From a virus, in IMG/VR virus record IMGVR_UViG_3300037296_000061, positions 1 to 43,551 of that record: 43,551 nucleotides of DNA; one strand, written 5' to 3'. Below, one piece after another: positions 8,086 through 17,782 of the stretch. The number at the start of each line of letters is the position of its first letter. The stretch's first letter is position 1. Position numbers and translations under genes: made by a program. The notes under the pieces were generated by a model that did no database searches, had not been told where the DNA came from, and saw nothing but the letters and a program-made list of their open reading frames with translations.

Positions 8086-9470
8086 TATACTCTCCGGCTG
8101 GTTGGCATGTGCTCGATAGACAGGTCATTAATATGCCCGTGGGTACCGATCATAATTAATTCAAAAGCAAAGTGACGACCACGCAGACCGCGACCAAAGA
8201 TAAAGCGGCCGTTGGTGAGTTCATCTGCGACTTCGTTAGGTAGCATGTAGGTGTACTGCTGCCCTACTCCTTTTTGCGTGCTGCTGACCGTCATGCTTGC
8301 CCCGCCGCTTAGCTCGTACTCTAAGTAAGCTGACGATGGGTGCGTCAGTTGCCCACGACCTAAATCCATCTTGCCCGTCTTGACGATAGCGGTAACAGCA
8401 CTCACTTCTTGGTCTAAGCGGTAGATACCATCATCAGCCTCGCCATATAGCACATCGTTAATAACCACCAAGCGGTTATAGTTATAAGGGTTATAACGGC
8501 TCATTGCCCAGCTATCGACGTTTGCTGTCCACGCTTGGCCTTGCAAGCCGCCACTATTTAAAGTGATATCCTCAATCACTGCGCCATCAATAATCAGTAC
8601 GCGAGCATCGAGCTTGTCAATCACCTCGTCACTGATCGCAATACTATCTATGATGACAGTGTTTTGAACAATACTATCAATCACGCTGTCACTAATGACT
8701 GCGCTATCAATCAATACGCCACGCGCTATCCACTTGCCAGCACTGTGATCGCTAATAGTTGCACTGTCATCAATGATATCCGCACGACTGAATAACAAAT
8801 CATCTACTATAGATAGGTTATCTATTGACAAGGTGCTGACACTGCGCTGAGCAATAACGTCATCGCTGGCACGTGTGCTATCTTCAACTAGATAAGCTGT
8901 AGTTGATACCATTTCATCAACGACTGCTACTTGCTCGCCAATCATTTGCACAGCACGCAGTTTGTCGGTCACACTATCGGTCGCGCCAGCACTATCGTCT
9001 GCCATGTCCTTAATGATGGCGGTTAGATTGTCACTTGCTTTGGCACTATCACTTACTACGCTGACCACATTACGCCGATCAGTAATGCTATCTGCTATTA
9101 CTGCGCTATCAACACTGAGCGCTGTTACGACCCCTGCTGGCAAGTAGTCGCTAATACTCGCGCTGTCATCTACCACCACAAATAAGCTGTACTTGGTGCT
9201 GTCTGATATTTTGGCGCTATCGCTATGTAGTTGGCTGGCAAGCTTGCTGTCTGTTACGCTGTCCGATATTAAGGCGCTGTCGCTTAATACCTGAACGCTA
9301 CTATCAATCACCTCGTCACTGGCAATCGCCTGACTACTTAGAGTGATAGCAATACCAAACAGTAGGGCGTCTGATACGCGCAATACCTCGTCAACCGCTG
9401 CACGTAAGCCGCCAAAGGTTCTATCAGAAGCTATCGCGGTGTCTTGGCTATCATCTCTATAATCACTCAT
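8085..9470 (-). CDS. Tail protein with tandem DSAxISD repeats
   Basis: The product is 461 aa. Its ATG overlaps the end of the upstream gene by 8 bases. Residues ~60-300 consist of about thirteen repeats of 18-20 residues built on D-S-A-x-I-S-D-x-[VIL]-x-D, strongly acidic and Ser-rich, which suggests a repeated beta-strand or solenoid spacer, possibly calcium-binding; that is inference. The last ~150 residues are not repetitive and form a compact domain ending in GRGLRGRHFAFEL and a terminal TSRRV, resembling C-terminal domains of podovirus tail proteins I have seen but cannot name. Neighbours on both sides are tail proteins. A structural tail role is likely; the exact location in the virion is unknown. 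Confidence 0.6.
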   Translation of the reverse strand: MSDYRDDSQDTAIASDRTFGGLRAAVDEVLRVSDALLFGIAITLSSQAIASDEVIDSSVQVLSDSALISDSVTDSKLASQLHSDSAKISDSTKYSLFVVVDDSASISDYLPAGVVTALSVDSAVIADSITDRRNVVSVVSDSAKASDNLTAIIKDMADDSAGATDSVTDKLRAVQMIGEQVAVVDEMVSTTAYLVEDSTRASDDVIAQRSVSTLSIDNLSIVDDLLFSRADIIDDSATISDHSAGKWIARGVLIDSAVISDSVIDSIVQNTVIIDSIAISDEVIDKLDARVLIIDGAVIEDITLNSGGLQGQAWTANVDSWAMSRYNPYNYNRLVVINDVLYGEADDGIYRLDQEVSAVTAIVKTGKMDLGRGQLTHPSSAYLEYELSGGASMTVSSTQKGVGQQYTYMLPNEVADELTNGRFIFGRGLRGRHFAFELIMIGTHGHINDLSIEHMPTSRRV

Positions 9471-12054
9471 TAATAACTCCTATGAAGCAATGGGCCGACT
9501 TATGATCAACCAGTTTGGTGCTACCCCAATAAGCGCGCAGTCCGTTATCTTTCTTTTCGTCTATATTGGTATAGCGTTGCGTACCTGATGTAATCCATGT
9601 TGCGTCACGGTAGAAGTAAACCAAAGAGCCACCACTCTCAACTGGTGAGAAGTCATAGTAAAAAGCACTTGGTATATTCTTATGTATATTCCCAGCGCCT
9701 TTTATGGTTATAGATACATCGACTCGTCCTATTTGATTGTTGTACGCGTTATTGGTATTACTATAGGTATCAAGCCGTGGCGCTTCACCACCAACCGTAA
9801 CGCCATTTGCAGGGTGTGTGCTGTTTCTGTCCGTGTATTTTGATAGCCTGCCCGTCTCATCTTTATAACTACCCTTGCTGACACCATACCAATTACCGCT
9901 GTCAGCAAACCAACTGTATTCGTTGACAATATAACTTCCATAAACAGTGTAAACGTAATCCCCTACGGTTGGTGTTGGCTCACCAATAGCTTCACTGCCA
10001 TTACCTATCCAGTGAAAAATAGGGTCATAAGTCCATATTTCATAGGTTGTAGGGTCGGTAACTGACCTACGTTCCATTTTATCGCTATAAGACTTTGAAT
10101 AGTTTGTCTCGCTGTATGCGTACAACATACTATCTCTAGTGAATGTTGGTACACACACAGCCACACTGAGACTATCGCCTGTCACAGTTGCAACCTCTGT
10201 TCTAAAACTATAGTACCTAGCCCTAGACAATCCACCCCACATATATAGAAGTGATGGCGTACTATAAGCTGGATTACCATAACCTAAATCTTTACCTGTC
10301 AACTTTGTGTATGTGGTGCTGTCGCTCGCTTCACGCCTGTCATCAAAAGCTGTGGTGTAGAGATAACCCATTAGTCCACTGGTAGCGTTGGTTTTGGTTT
10401 CCTCCCACTGACCGACAATCATTACTTTTTCAAAACTAGATTCTACTGACTTCTGAAAACGCCTTTCATCAAGAAAGTATTTAATAACCGTTAACTGATC
10501 ATTAACATAGCAGCCAAACACCACGGTATCGCATCTTTCGCTTAGGCCTTTGTATTCAGGCATGGACATGTCAAAAGATTCGCAGCCTTGGCCTGTGAGT
10601 TCAGGGAATTTTAGCGCCCCAAAAGATAATGGGTTAGGGCTGCCCCAATAAAGATTGCCTTTAGATACCTCTGACACAGTACCGTTATGTATAGCGATAG
10701 GTTTTGATATTAGGTTTTCCCAAAAATTGATATCACGCTTGGCTTCTGCGTGGGTTAAGAGTTCATTTATTGACGTTCTCATTACCTTGTAGCGTATAGC
10801 AAGCTCTCTAGCACCATTACCTGCCAGTTGATTAAACAAAAAGACGATATAGTTGTTAAGTGTGATTGCATCTTCGCCCTCGATTCGACGCGCATTGAGC
10901 GTCCAACCATTATCGGTGGCAGCGCCTAACCTTAATCGCATCTTAAAGCCGTGGGCGTAGCGCATACTTTCACCGCCACCACTCCAACAGGTGTTAAAAC
11001 CCTCTGTGCCTTGGCTATTAAAAGACCAACCGCAAGCTGCGTAAAAAGCATAATGCTGATAAAAGTCTGTGGTACCGCAAACCTTTATGATTGCGCCCGC
11101 TCTATACCACGCCTGGAAGTCGTCACCAGTAGGGAAGATCTCACCACTTGGCAACCCACCAAAGCGATTAAGAACATGTAGTATTTCGTCATCACCAACT
11201 TCAATCATGTATTCTCTGAACGCTGGAGCAGTGGTCGCAGGAATAACAGGCAGTGGCATAGCATAGACGCCTGCTGCATTTATTCGTAATAGCCACGGCT
11301 TGCCAGCGTCATCAAAAGACACGCCATTAGATAATGAGTGCAGGTAATCATATTTGTACTTACCCTCAAATTCAGGTATGCCCGTGTAGGCTGGCAAGCG
11401 CTGGTTAGCAATATAAGCTCTAATACTCTTGGTTACGTCCAGTGGTAGCTTTAAAGTTTTACGCTCTAATAATTCATCAGGTAGTGTTTCGTTGTCTTGT
11501 GTGCCGTAACCGCCTATAATCTGCACTACCTCAGACATAGCGCCTGAGTACCAAGTTGCGCGTAGTTTATGGTATTGAGTAAAGGTGCGAATGCCTTTGT
11601 ACTGTGGTTCAAAGTATTTAAACTTATCGTCATACTTAATACGAAAGCGATGTAGTTCAACTTCTTTTGGTGGCAAAGCTTCGCTGCCGCTATAATCAAC
11701 CAGCCTGCGCCTAGTGGTTTCTGTTAATCGAATAGGAACGCCATCAGATTCAAACGGCGTGGCGTTTAATATCACGCCTGAGTACAACATAGGTATGTAG
11801 TCAGTTGCCATACCATCGAGAGCGATAAGCGCTATCTCACTGGTTTTATGAGCAATAACTCGAAAGTTACCGCCCATATCTTGTATCACAACATAACCAC
11901 CATCAGGCAGATCGTAGACCATGCGCGAGCTATCTATCGACGCTAAGTCTTTTAGATTGCTAAAGCGTTTCGCTGTGACAGAGACAAACGCTTCGTCACG
12001 GTCTGTTAGCTTGCCACCAATGACATGCAAGCCATACGGTCTACCTTGGTGCAT
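9463..12054 (-). CDS. Large virion structural protein, probably tail
   Basis: The product is 863 aa. The start at 12054 follows GGTGAG and lies 7 bases behind the previous gene. The sequence is rich in Tyr, Trp and Asn with alternating hydrophobic residues, typical of beta-rich tail proteins, and has no signal peptide, membrane span or recognisable catalytic motif. It overlaps the next gene by 8 bases (the same ATTAATGAGTGA junction as at 35957-35964). Its position between two smaller structural proteins and the repeat protein suggests a tail hub, tip or spike component. I do not recognise the family; receptor binding or depolymerase activity cannot be excluded or shown from sequence. Confidence 0.55.
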   Translation of the reverse strand: MHQGRPYGLHVIGGKLTDRDEAFVSVTAKRFSNLKDLASIDSSRMVYDLPDGGYVVIQDMGGNFRVIAHKTSEIALIALDGMATDYIPMLYSGVILNATPFESDGVPIRLTETTRRRLVDYSGSEALPPKEVELHRFRIKYDDKFKYFEPQYKGIRTFTQYHKLRATWYSGAMSEVVQIIGGYGTQDNETLPDELLERKTLKLPLDVTKSIRAYIANQRLPAYTGIPEFEGKYKYDYLHSLSNGVSFDDAGKPWLLRINAAGVYAMPLPVIPATTAPAFREYMIEVGDDEILHVLNRFGGLPSGEIFPTGDDFQAWYRAGAIIKVCGTTDFYQHYAFYAACGWSFNSQGTEGFNTCWSGGGESMRYAHGFKMRLRLGAATDNGWTLNARRIEGEDAITLNNYIVFLFNQLAGNGARELAIRYKVMRTSINELLTHAEAKRDINFWENLISKPIAIHNGTVSEVSKGNLYWGSPNPLSFGALKFPELTGQGCESFDMSMPEYKGLSERCDTVVFGCYVNDQLTVIKYFLDERRFQKSVESSFEKVMIVGQWEETKTNATSGLMGYLYTTAFDDRREASDSTTYTKLTGKDLGYGNPAYSTPSLLYMWGGLSRARYYSFRTEVATVTGDSLSVAVCVPTFTRDSMLYAYSETNYSKSYSDKMERRSVTDPTTYEIWTYDPIFHWIGNGSEAIGEPTPTVGDYVYTVYGSYIVNEYSWFADSGNWYGVSKGSYKDETGRLSKYTDRNSTHPANGVTVGGEAPRLDTYSNTNNAYNNQIGRVDVSITIKGAGNIHKNIPSAFYYDFSPVESGGSLVYFYRDATWITSGTQRYTNIDEKKDNGLRAYWGSTKLVDHKSAHCFIGVINE

Positions 12055-12061
12055 AGCTCAC

Positions 12062-12658
12062 CTATACAGTCAGACTGATACGATAACCAATCTCATAGGT
12101 GTCACCATCTTGGAACACGCGAGGCGCTGCATATTTACTGGCACTGATAAGCGCTCCGGCTGTACCGCCTTTGGTGTTAGTGGTTAGCATTGCTGCACCT
12201 TGTACCGTTAACGAGCTGGCGGTTCGCATCGTGACTTTTGCGACATTACCAGCAGCCATATTATCGATAGAGTTGGTCAAGGTATTGGTTGGCGTCCATG
12301 TTGGGCGTGTTGCCGTGCTATAACCTTCAGTCATGCTCACAATTTCACTGGCGGTACTGGCAAAGCTTGCGGCTGTCCAGTTTGCGGCTGGCTGTGCGGC
12401 TGCTGAGAATAACGCTAAGTGGTAGCTGGCAGGTTTTGGTGTGGTGCCAAGCGCGACGTTTAGGATGTGCGCTAGGCCTTCGGTGGGGATTAGATTTTCT
12501 GTGCGCGTCCACTCACCGCCATTGATGCGGTCAAAGTATTCGCCTTTGGCAGTGATACCTTGACCGGTTGTGATACTGCCATCGTCATTATTGGTGTAGT
12601 CATTCGCGCTTACCGCTGCTAGTAAAGCGCTCATTGTTGCAGCTGTAGATAAATTCAC
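12062..12658 (-). CDS. Phage structural protein, Thr/Ala-rich
   Basis: The product is 198 aa. The start is GTG at 12658, supported by AAAGGAGA six bases upstream. The protein is rich in Ala, Thr and Ser, with no Cys, membrane span or enzyme motif. Its C-terminus (DTYEIGYRISLTV) and overall composition resemble minor tail or decoration proteins of podoviruses. It lies in the tail block, 35 bases after the previous gene; a sequence matching 12 of 14 positions of the late-promoter-like element occurs 67 bases upstream. The exact role is unknown. Confidence 0.5.
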   Translation of the reverse strand: MNLSTAATMSALLAAVSANDYTNNDDGSITTGQGITAKGEYFDRINGGEWTRTENLIPTEGLAHILNVALGTTPKPASYHLALFSAAAQPAANWTAASFASTASEIVSMTEGYSTATRPTWTPTNTLTNSIDNMAAGNVAKVTMRTASSLTVQGAAMLTTNTKGGTAGALISASKYAAPRVFQDGDTYEIGYRISLTV

Positions 12659-12693
12659 GGTTTTGTCTCCTTTGACAATTTGGTTAACCGTGA

Positions 12694-13869
12694 TTAGCTT
12701 ACCGCTGTTACCAGCCTCCGCGCCAACCTTACAGTGGTGCTGTCTTGACCATTAATGCTATCAATGCGACCAGCTTGATACTCGATAATCTGCCCCATGC
12801 TGTTGCCTGCGACATAACCATTACGTGCCAGCCATACCGTTACCAAGCTACCACCTTCTGCTGCCTCACCAATATCATTGCTATTGGTTTGAATGGCGCT
12901 ATTCGGTATTGGCGGCTGGGCGCTCTTAATACTTATACTCATATCATCAGGGTTCGAGCCTTCAATGAATAGCACATGGTCAACCTGTCCTACCCATAAG
13001 CCATTATCGACGGGCTGAATAAAAGTGATACGCTGGCTAGTTTGGATAAAGCTATGGCGTTCATCATGAAGATGGTAGGCCAGTGGTTCAGAAAAGCGTA
13101 TGACGTTAGCCGTAGCAGTGATTAAGCGACCTCGCCAGTAGCATAGGTATTTACCAGTAGGCATAGGCGATAGGTGCGCGAACTGTGCCGCCATGCCTAA
13201 CTTGTGATCCTTGGTGATTGCAAAGTTAGTCGCTGCTCTATCCATCGTGCCAGCTAATTGCATATCAGTGCCGCCCACATTGGTAGCATAGATATTTACG
13301 CCAGTTACGGTAGGATCAAACACCATAGGCAGTGTAATATCAGATGACTCGTCAGCGGTAATATAGTTAGATAGGCTAGATTCCATCGAGCCACGCAACC
13401 ATGATATAGCTACGCTTCTTGAATCTGTCTTGATGTTCTCTACATTATCATTAGCAATAGGTGCTGGTGGCGTGCTTATGGTTAATGGCTGCGCTACATT
13501 GCCATCATAAGTAAATAAACCATACGTACCAGCGACTACGACCAGATTGTTTAGCACCGTATGGTAGGCATCACCATCGCCAATAGTGGCTATAACCTCA
13601 AACGACCAGCCGTTAGGGTTTACTTTCACCCAGTCATTGACGTATAACCCAAAAACGTCTTTATGTAATGGGCTTTGCCATAAGTGTTTATAAGGCTGAC
13701 TTGTCACCTTGCCACCACTGGCAATCATATCTATCTTGCCAGCTGGCGTGACATTCACATTGACTGCATCGCGCATAAAGACAAAAGGCTCTTTGCCGCC
13801 TTGTACCATTGCTGCATCTTCTGAGATATTATCAATACCGCGACACGGCATAAGACTTTGATTAGCCAT
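12694..13869 (-). CDS. Phage structural protein, possibly beta-propeller-like
   Basis: The product is 391 aa, starting at an ATG that overlaps the preceding stop (TAATG) with GGAG upstream. The N-terminus (SLMPCRGIDNISEDAAM) and the recurring blocks VFGLYVNDWVKV, YHTVLNNLVVVAG, GLFTYDG, YLCYWRGRLITA, GLWVGQVDHVLFIEG and VWLARNGYVAG look like successive four-stranded blades, so I infer a beta-propeller. Similar proteins occur in the tail modules of podoviruses next to large fibre-like proteins. No catalytic residues can be assigned. The gene sits directly downstream of the 1302-residue repeat protein and is probably translationally coupled to it. Confidence 0.55.
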   Translation of the reverse strand: MANQSLMPCRGIDNISEDAAMVQGGKEPFVFMRDAVNVNVTPAGKIDMIASGGKVTSQPYKHLWQSPLHKDVFGLYVNDWVKVNPNGWSFEVIATIGDGDAYHTVLNNLVVVAGTYGLFTYDGNVAQPLTISTPPAPIANDNVENIKTDSRSVAISWLRGSMESSLSNYITADESSDITLPMVFDPTVTGVNIYATNVGGTDMQLAGTMDRAATNFAITKDHKLGMAAQFAHLSPMPTGKYLCYWRGRLITATANVIRFSEPLAYHLHDERHSFIQTSQRITFIQPVDNGLWVGQVDHVLFIEGSNPDDMSISIKSAQPPIPNSAIQTNSNDIGEAAEGGSLVTVWLARNGYVAGNSMGQIIEYQAGRIDSINGQDSTTVRLARRLVTAVS

Positions 13870-16800
13870 TAAAAAGCTCCTTTTCTGAATTGATCTGAAT
13901 TGCCGTCCGGTCTGATAAAGTGCTGACCTAGTTTGATGCCAACAGAACCCATAGACTGCGAACTTATACCACCAGCCGTAATACCTTGCGCTGTGGTTTC
14001 GTCAGTGATAGAGCCTGTCACTTTCATTCTGTCTTTAAACTTGATTGGCTCATACTCGCTTCTAAAAGCCACAAAACCCTCTACTGGTATCTCTCTTACG
14101 CGCAAGCCTATTGTTGTCTTGCCGAATAAAGAGGTATCACCAGCGCCTATGCTCATTGGTATAAACTCGCCAATACGCAATCCTTGCCACATATAAGGCG
14201 TGTCTTTATCTACAGAAGCGCCCATTCTTAGACTGCTGCTGCCGCTAGCCTGTACCTCTCTGTGTAATAACTCTACACGAGAGTTGCCACTACTAAAGCC
14301 ATCAATAGCTTCTGCTAATACCGTCTGCGGCCCTATGTATGGAGGATAAGCTATCGTGGTATTGCCGTGTACTTCACTATCAAACCCATAGTCTTTAGCG
14401 TCAATAGTCTTTAGCGTAAACGGTATCTCAGGAAACCCCATAGCAAAGCCACGTATGGTAGGCGGCTCTATGTACCTAGTTTGCAATGCGATGCTAGATT
14501 GGAAATAAACGATAGAGCTGGCATGGCCTTGTGGGTAAATTGCTCTATGTTGGTTGGTGACGACAGGAGAACCTAGCTTGCTTCGAGAAAAGGTAATACC
14601 GTCACCCTCATAATTAAAGCCTAGCGGCTTAATATAGAATGGTGTTACTTGCGCGTTTTCGCTAACTAAAATCTTATTATCAATACCCTCAACACCAATA
14701 TATCTGTTTTTATTTATTACGGTTGGGCCTGACGTTATATTCTTTGTAGATATACCTATGTCTATATAAAGATTGTTTGACGAAACGATATTATCACCGA
14801 ATTTTTGTGAGTCATGCCCTTTGTGGTAAAGCACGTTTTGATTTAAACCAGGCTCACTTGGGGCGCTGCTTGGCTCTATACCATAACCGTTTTCAGTTGG
14901 CTTGCTTTCATTTTGCAGCCATATATTTTGCGGGGTGTATGGTGGTGCGCCCGTCTTTGTGACAGTAAGCGATTGATTTGCTCTACTATCTTGCCAGCTT
15001 GTCGGCACAATAAACTGCCTACGATCTGCAATCTTAGTCAAACCGAACAATGTAGCGGTATCACCTTGCGCTTGGACATGACGCCATTGAGTCCTTATGC
15101 TGGCACGACCAAACTCTTGGCTGTCAAATGCACCTACTTGCAACTCAGGTGTGACATTGCGAACCACGCTTTCGCCAAACTTTTCACGATGGGCCCATGA
15201 TGGGCTAATGATATTAAAATGAATTGATAGCGAAGCTGTGCCGTACCTGGTTGTCTCGTAACCATTAAAGCCAACATACCTGGTGTATAAACCTATGGTT
15301 GGTAGGTTTATCTGTGGTGGAGCAATAGAGTATCGTGGCTCAATATCGATGGTTCTAATGCGATAAGCAATCATTGGTGTACCGGTCTCTAACGACTCAA
15401 ACCGACCAACACCGCTATAGTAACGCCTAGTATTGGCAACTACTGGTTGCCCTACGCTGGTATGAACCAGTCCAGTTGGCGCAATGACGCGCGCAGCATT
15501 ATGTACTACACCCCAGTCGGACATTAATACAGGATCTATTGCTTCAGGTGCTATCGACCTAATCCCGTGGCTTATCATGCTAATAGTTATTGGCGGCGGC
15601 TCGATACCAAGTGGTAGAAGTGGCGCGGCATTGTTGTCTATCTGAGAATAGCCAAACTTTGTGGCAACAAATGAGGTGACACCTATCGTCTTGTTTCTAT
15701 TCTCAATAAGCATATAGTCAGGCCACTTAGGGGGCACAAGACCGCTATTGATATCAAAATTTTGCACGATGTGTTGCAGCTTGTTATAGAAAACAACATC
15801 GCCCCAACGATCTGCTGGCTGCTGACCTACGCTGATATAGCCTACTGGTGTTATGTATTTAGTGAATAGATCGGCGGTAGCATTACCCCATGCCTCCCTA
15901 AACCCTATTGGCTGCACAGACTGACTGATAGGTATGATTCTCTCACCCCATAAGGTAGCTTCATAACCTACCGGCTTAACCGTCTGTGTCCCACCTACCA
16001 TGTGGTTAGATGGGAAGTCCTTGTAAATACCCTCCGGCTCTAATGCTCTTGTTCCTTGGCCTACCCACGATACACCCAGCTCGTCACGCCTAAAACCTTG
16101 CGGTTCGACTGTCCGTACACCATGAGTTAATTGTGGTACAGAATAACTTGATGATACCCAGCCACTAGGATTAATAGGTCGTAATCCGAACCACACTGTT
16201 TTATTGCCAGCTTTAAAGCTATCAATGCCGCGAGTATCTAAGTTTATGGTGCGGTTCTTGTACCAAACCGTAGGGCTTGATACCACAGAATTCTTGTGAC
16301 CAACCACCAGCAGCTCAGGCGCTTTTATCATAACTGGCAAGCCGAATAACAGTCGGTCAAAACCACTAGGCTGAACAAAGCGGATAGCATGGCCTATTGC
16401 TGGCGTGCCAGCGTCATAAGGCGCAATGCTCGACACAAAGATAGAAGGTGTCTTGTTGTAGATTGTGGCAGCGCCTATTGATAAAGAGCTGATACCTTTT
16501 GGTGCATAGTAACGATTACTATTGGTGAGGGTTGCGTAGTCGCTAAACGAGCTTTCATTTATAGCTTTGACGCTAACCTTGAATGACAAGTTGCGAATGG
16601 CGGTATCACCAAAAATAGCAGACTCAATCAATGATGGCGCTTGCACAAACTGCGTAGGGTCGGCAATTCTTAGATAGCCAGACTCATAGCTATACATGCC
16701 TACTGGTACTAATGGCCTCGTATGAAACCATACGGTAGGTGTGCCGTAAGCTGAATATTCATCGCCTAATGGCTTGACTGATGGGTCGCGCACCTCCGGC

Positions 16801-17777
16801 AAACCATCTGACAAACTGTTAATACCAGCTGCATACAGTATGCGAGGTGATACGGTTGGCGCTGGCATATCTAACTTGCTAATACCGGACGGTGTTACTT
16901 CTTGATCGGCTGTTGTGTTGGTTAAAACTAATGAGCCAAAAACATTGGAGCTAATACCGCTTAGCTCTAGGTACTTAACGCCACCTATAAGGTAAGCGAT
17001 ACCGTATTGTGATGAGTCAAAACCACTAAGGTATCGGTACTGAGTTGAGTTAAAAACGTCTGCAATACCAGTTACCAACTGATCATAACCAATAGTAGTG
17101 ATACGTTGGTTTTTGTTAATAATACCAATCTGCCCAAAACGCTGAGAGTCAATAGCTTTTACCAATGCGATTTGGCTATTCAGCCTTATGGCAGGAACAC
17201 CTATATTTAACTGATCGTATAGGGATGCTTCTGATACTGTTTCATTTCGGCTTCTGACATTTGGCTTAGAGAAGAAGGTAGTTATACCGCGCTCATAAAG
17301 CGACACATTGCGATAGTTTAGATTAGGGTTGTAACTACTATCTAGTTTCAGGACTATGTTAGTGCTTAATCTATTCTTGTCGTAAGAAAGCGAAACAAAC
17401 TGACGTTGCGATATCTTAGGCTCAGAAAAAACTTGAGACAACAAACCGACAGGCAATAGGTACTGGCGTTTGTTTTGTACAAGAGAATTAGTGCTGACAA
17501 CGGAGGATAGCACCCCTCCAGCTTCAAAAATATACTGAGCTTCGGGTGGTGCTACGTTGTCGAGAACAAGATTTAATGTGGTGAAGTAATTGTTGCTAGC
17601 TGGAGGTGTATAGCTAGCCTTTAGCACAGCGTTAATACTATTGTATCTTGACGGCAGGTATATGTATAAACCGCTAGAGCTTAGCGTTGTGTTATACCCA
17701 TAACTTAAAGGCGGTGTATAACCGCCTTTAAGTATCGCATCTATTTTATTATATCTTGATGGAGCATACACGCCCAT
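13869..17777 (-). CDS. Giant tandem-repeat tail fibre-like protein
   Basis: The product is 1302 aa, the largest complete gene here. Almost the whole protein is built from degenerate repeats of about 21-25 residues: [IV]-x-P-x-G-[FIY]-x4-[FWL]-G-x3-[VI]-x4-R-x-[IV] (for example VQPSGFDRLLFGLPV, VEPQGFRRDELGV, VKPVGYEATLWGE). The N-terminus has a separate near-duplicate, Y-x-PSRYN-x-I-[ND]-A-[IV]-LK followed by YTPP, at residues ~4-23 and ~38-57. Regular beta-strand repeats with Gly at turns suggest a beta-solenoid or fibre, inferred to be a tail fibre or elongated tail spoke. No enzyme domain is visible. The discoidin-like gene lies just upstream and the propeller-like gene just downstream. 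Confidence 0.65.
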   Translation of the reverse strand: MGVYAPSRYNKIDAILKGGYTPPLSYGYNTTLSSSGLYIYLPSRYNSINAVLKASYTPPASNNYFTTLNLVLDNVAPPEAQYIFEAGGVLSSVVSTNSLVQNKRQYLLPVGLLSQVFSEPKISQRQFVSLSYDKNRLSTNIVLKLDSSYNPNLNYRNVSLYERGITTFFSKPNVRSRNETVSEASLYDQLNIGVPAIRLNSQIALVKAIDSQRFGQIGIINKNQRITTIGYDQLVTGIADVFNSTQYRYLSGFDSSQYGIAYLIGGVKYLELSGISSNVFGSLVLTNTTADQEVTPSGISKLDMPAPTVSPRILYAAGINSLSDGLPEVRDPSVKPLGDEYSAYGTPTVWFHTRPLVPVGMYSYESGYLRIADPTQFVQAPSLIESAIFGDTAIRNLSFKVSVKAINESSFSDYATLTNSNRYYAPKGISSLSIGAATIYNKTPSIFVSSIAPYDAGTPAIGHAIRFVQPSGFDRLLFGLPVMIKAPELLVVGHKNSVVSSPTVWYKNRTINLDTRGIDSFKAGNKTVWFGLRPINPSGWVSSSYSVPQLTHGVRTVEPQGFRRDELGVSWVGQGTRALEPEGIYKDFPSNHMVGGTQTVKPVGYEATLWGERIIPISQSVQPIGFREAWGNATADLFTKYITPVGYISVGQQPADRWGDVVFYNKLQHIVQNFDINSGLVPPKWPDYMLIENRNKTIGVTSFVATKFGYSQIDNNAAPLLPLGIEPPPITISMISHGIRSIAPEAIDPVLMSDWGVVHNAARVIAPTGLVHTSVGQPVVANTRRYYSGVGRFESLETGTPMIAYRIRTIDIEPRYSIAPPQINLPTIGLYTRYVGFNGYETTRYGTASLSIHFNIISPSWAHREKFGESVVRNVTPELQVGAFDSQEFGRASIRTQWRHVQAQGDTATLFGLTKIADRRQFIVPTSWQDSRANQSLTVTKTGAPPYTPQNIWLQNESKPTENGYGIEPSSAPSEPGLNQNVLYHKGHDSQKFGDNIVSSNNLYIDIGISTKNITSGPTVINKNRYIGVEGIDNKILVSENAQVTPFYIKPLGFNYEGDGITFSRSKLGSPVVTNQHRAIYPQGHASSIVYFQSSIALQTRYIEPPTIRGFAMGFPEIPFTLKTIDAKDYGFDSEVHGNTTIAYPPYIGPQTVLAEAIDGFSSGNSRVELLHREVQASGSSSLRMGASVDKDTPYMWQGLRIGEFIPMSIGAGDTSLFGKTTIGLRVREIPVEGFVAFRSEYEPIKFKDRMKVTGSITDETTAQGITAGGISSQSMGSVGIKLGQHFIRPDGNSDQFRKGAF

Positions 17778-17782
17778 AGCAT

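Noticed and set aside
7286-8119. 277-codon open frame on the plus strand opposite the 895-aa gene
   Set aside because: It is Ser/Thr/Gly-rich antisense of the Pro/Asp repeat region, has no Shine-Dalgarno and ends at no sensible boundary; the minus-strand gene has clear repeats and operon fit.
5398-9470. Regularly repeated DNA that could be taken for a CRISPR array
   Set aside because: The repeats are degenerate at DNA level, stay in frame and encode protein repeats; there are no identical repeats with unique spacers anywhere in the window.
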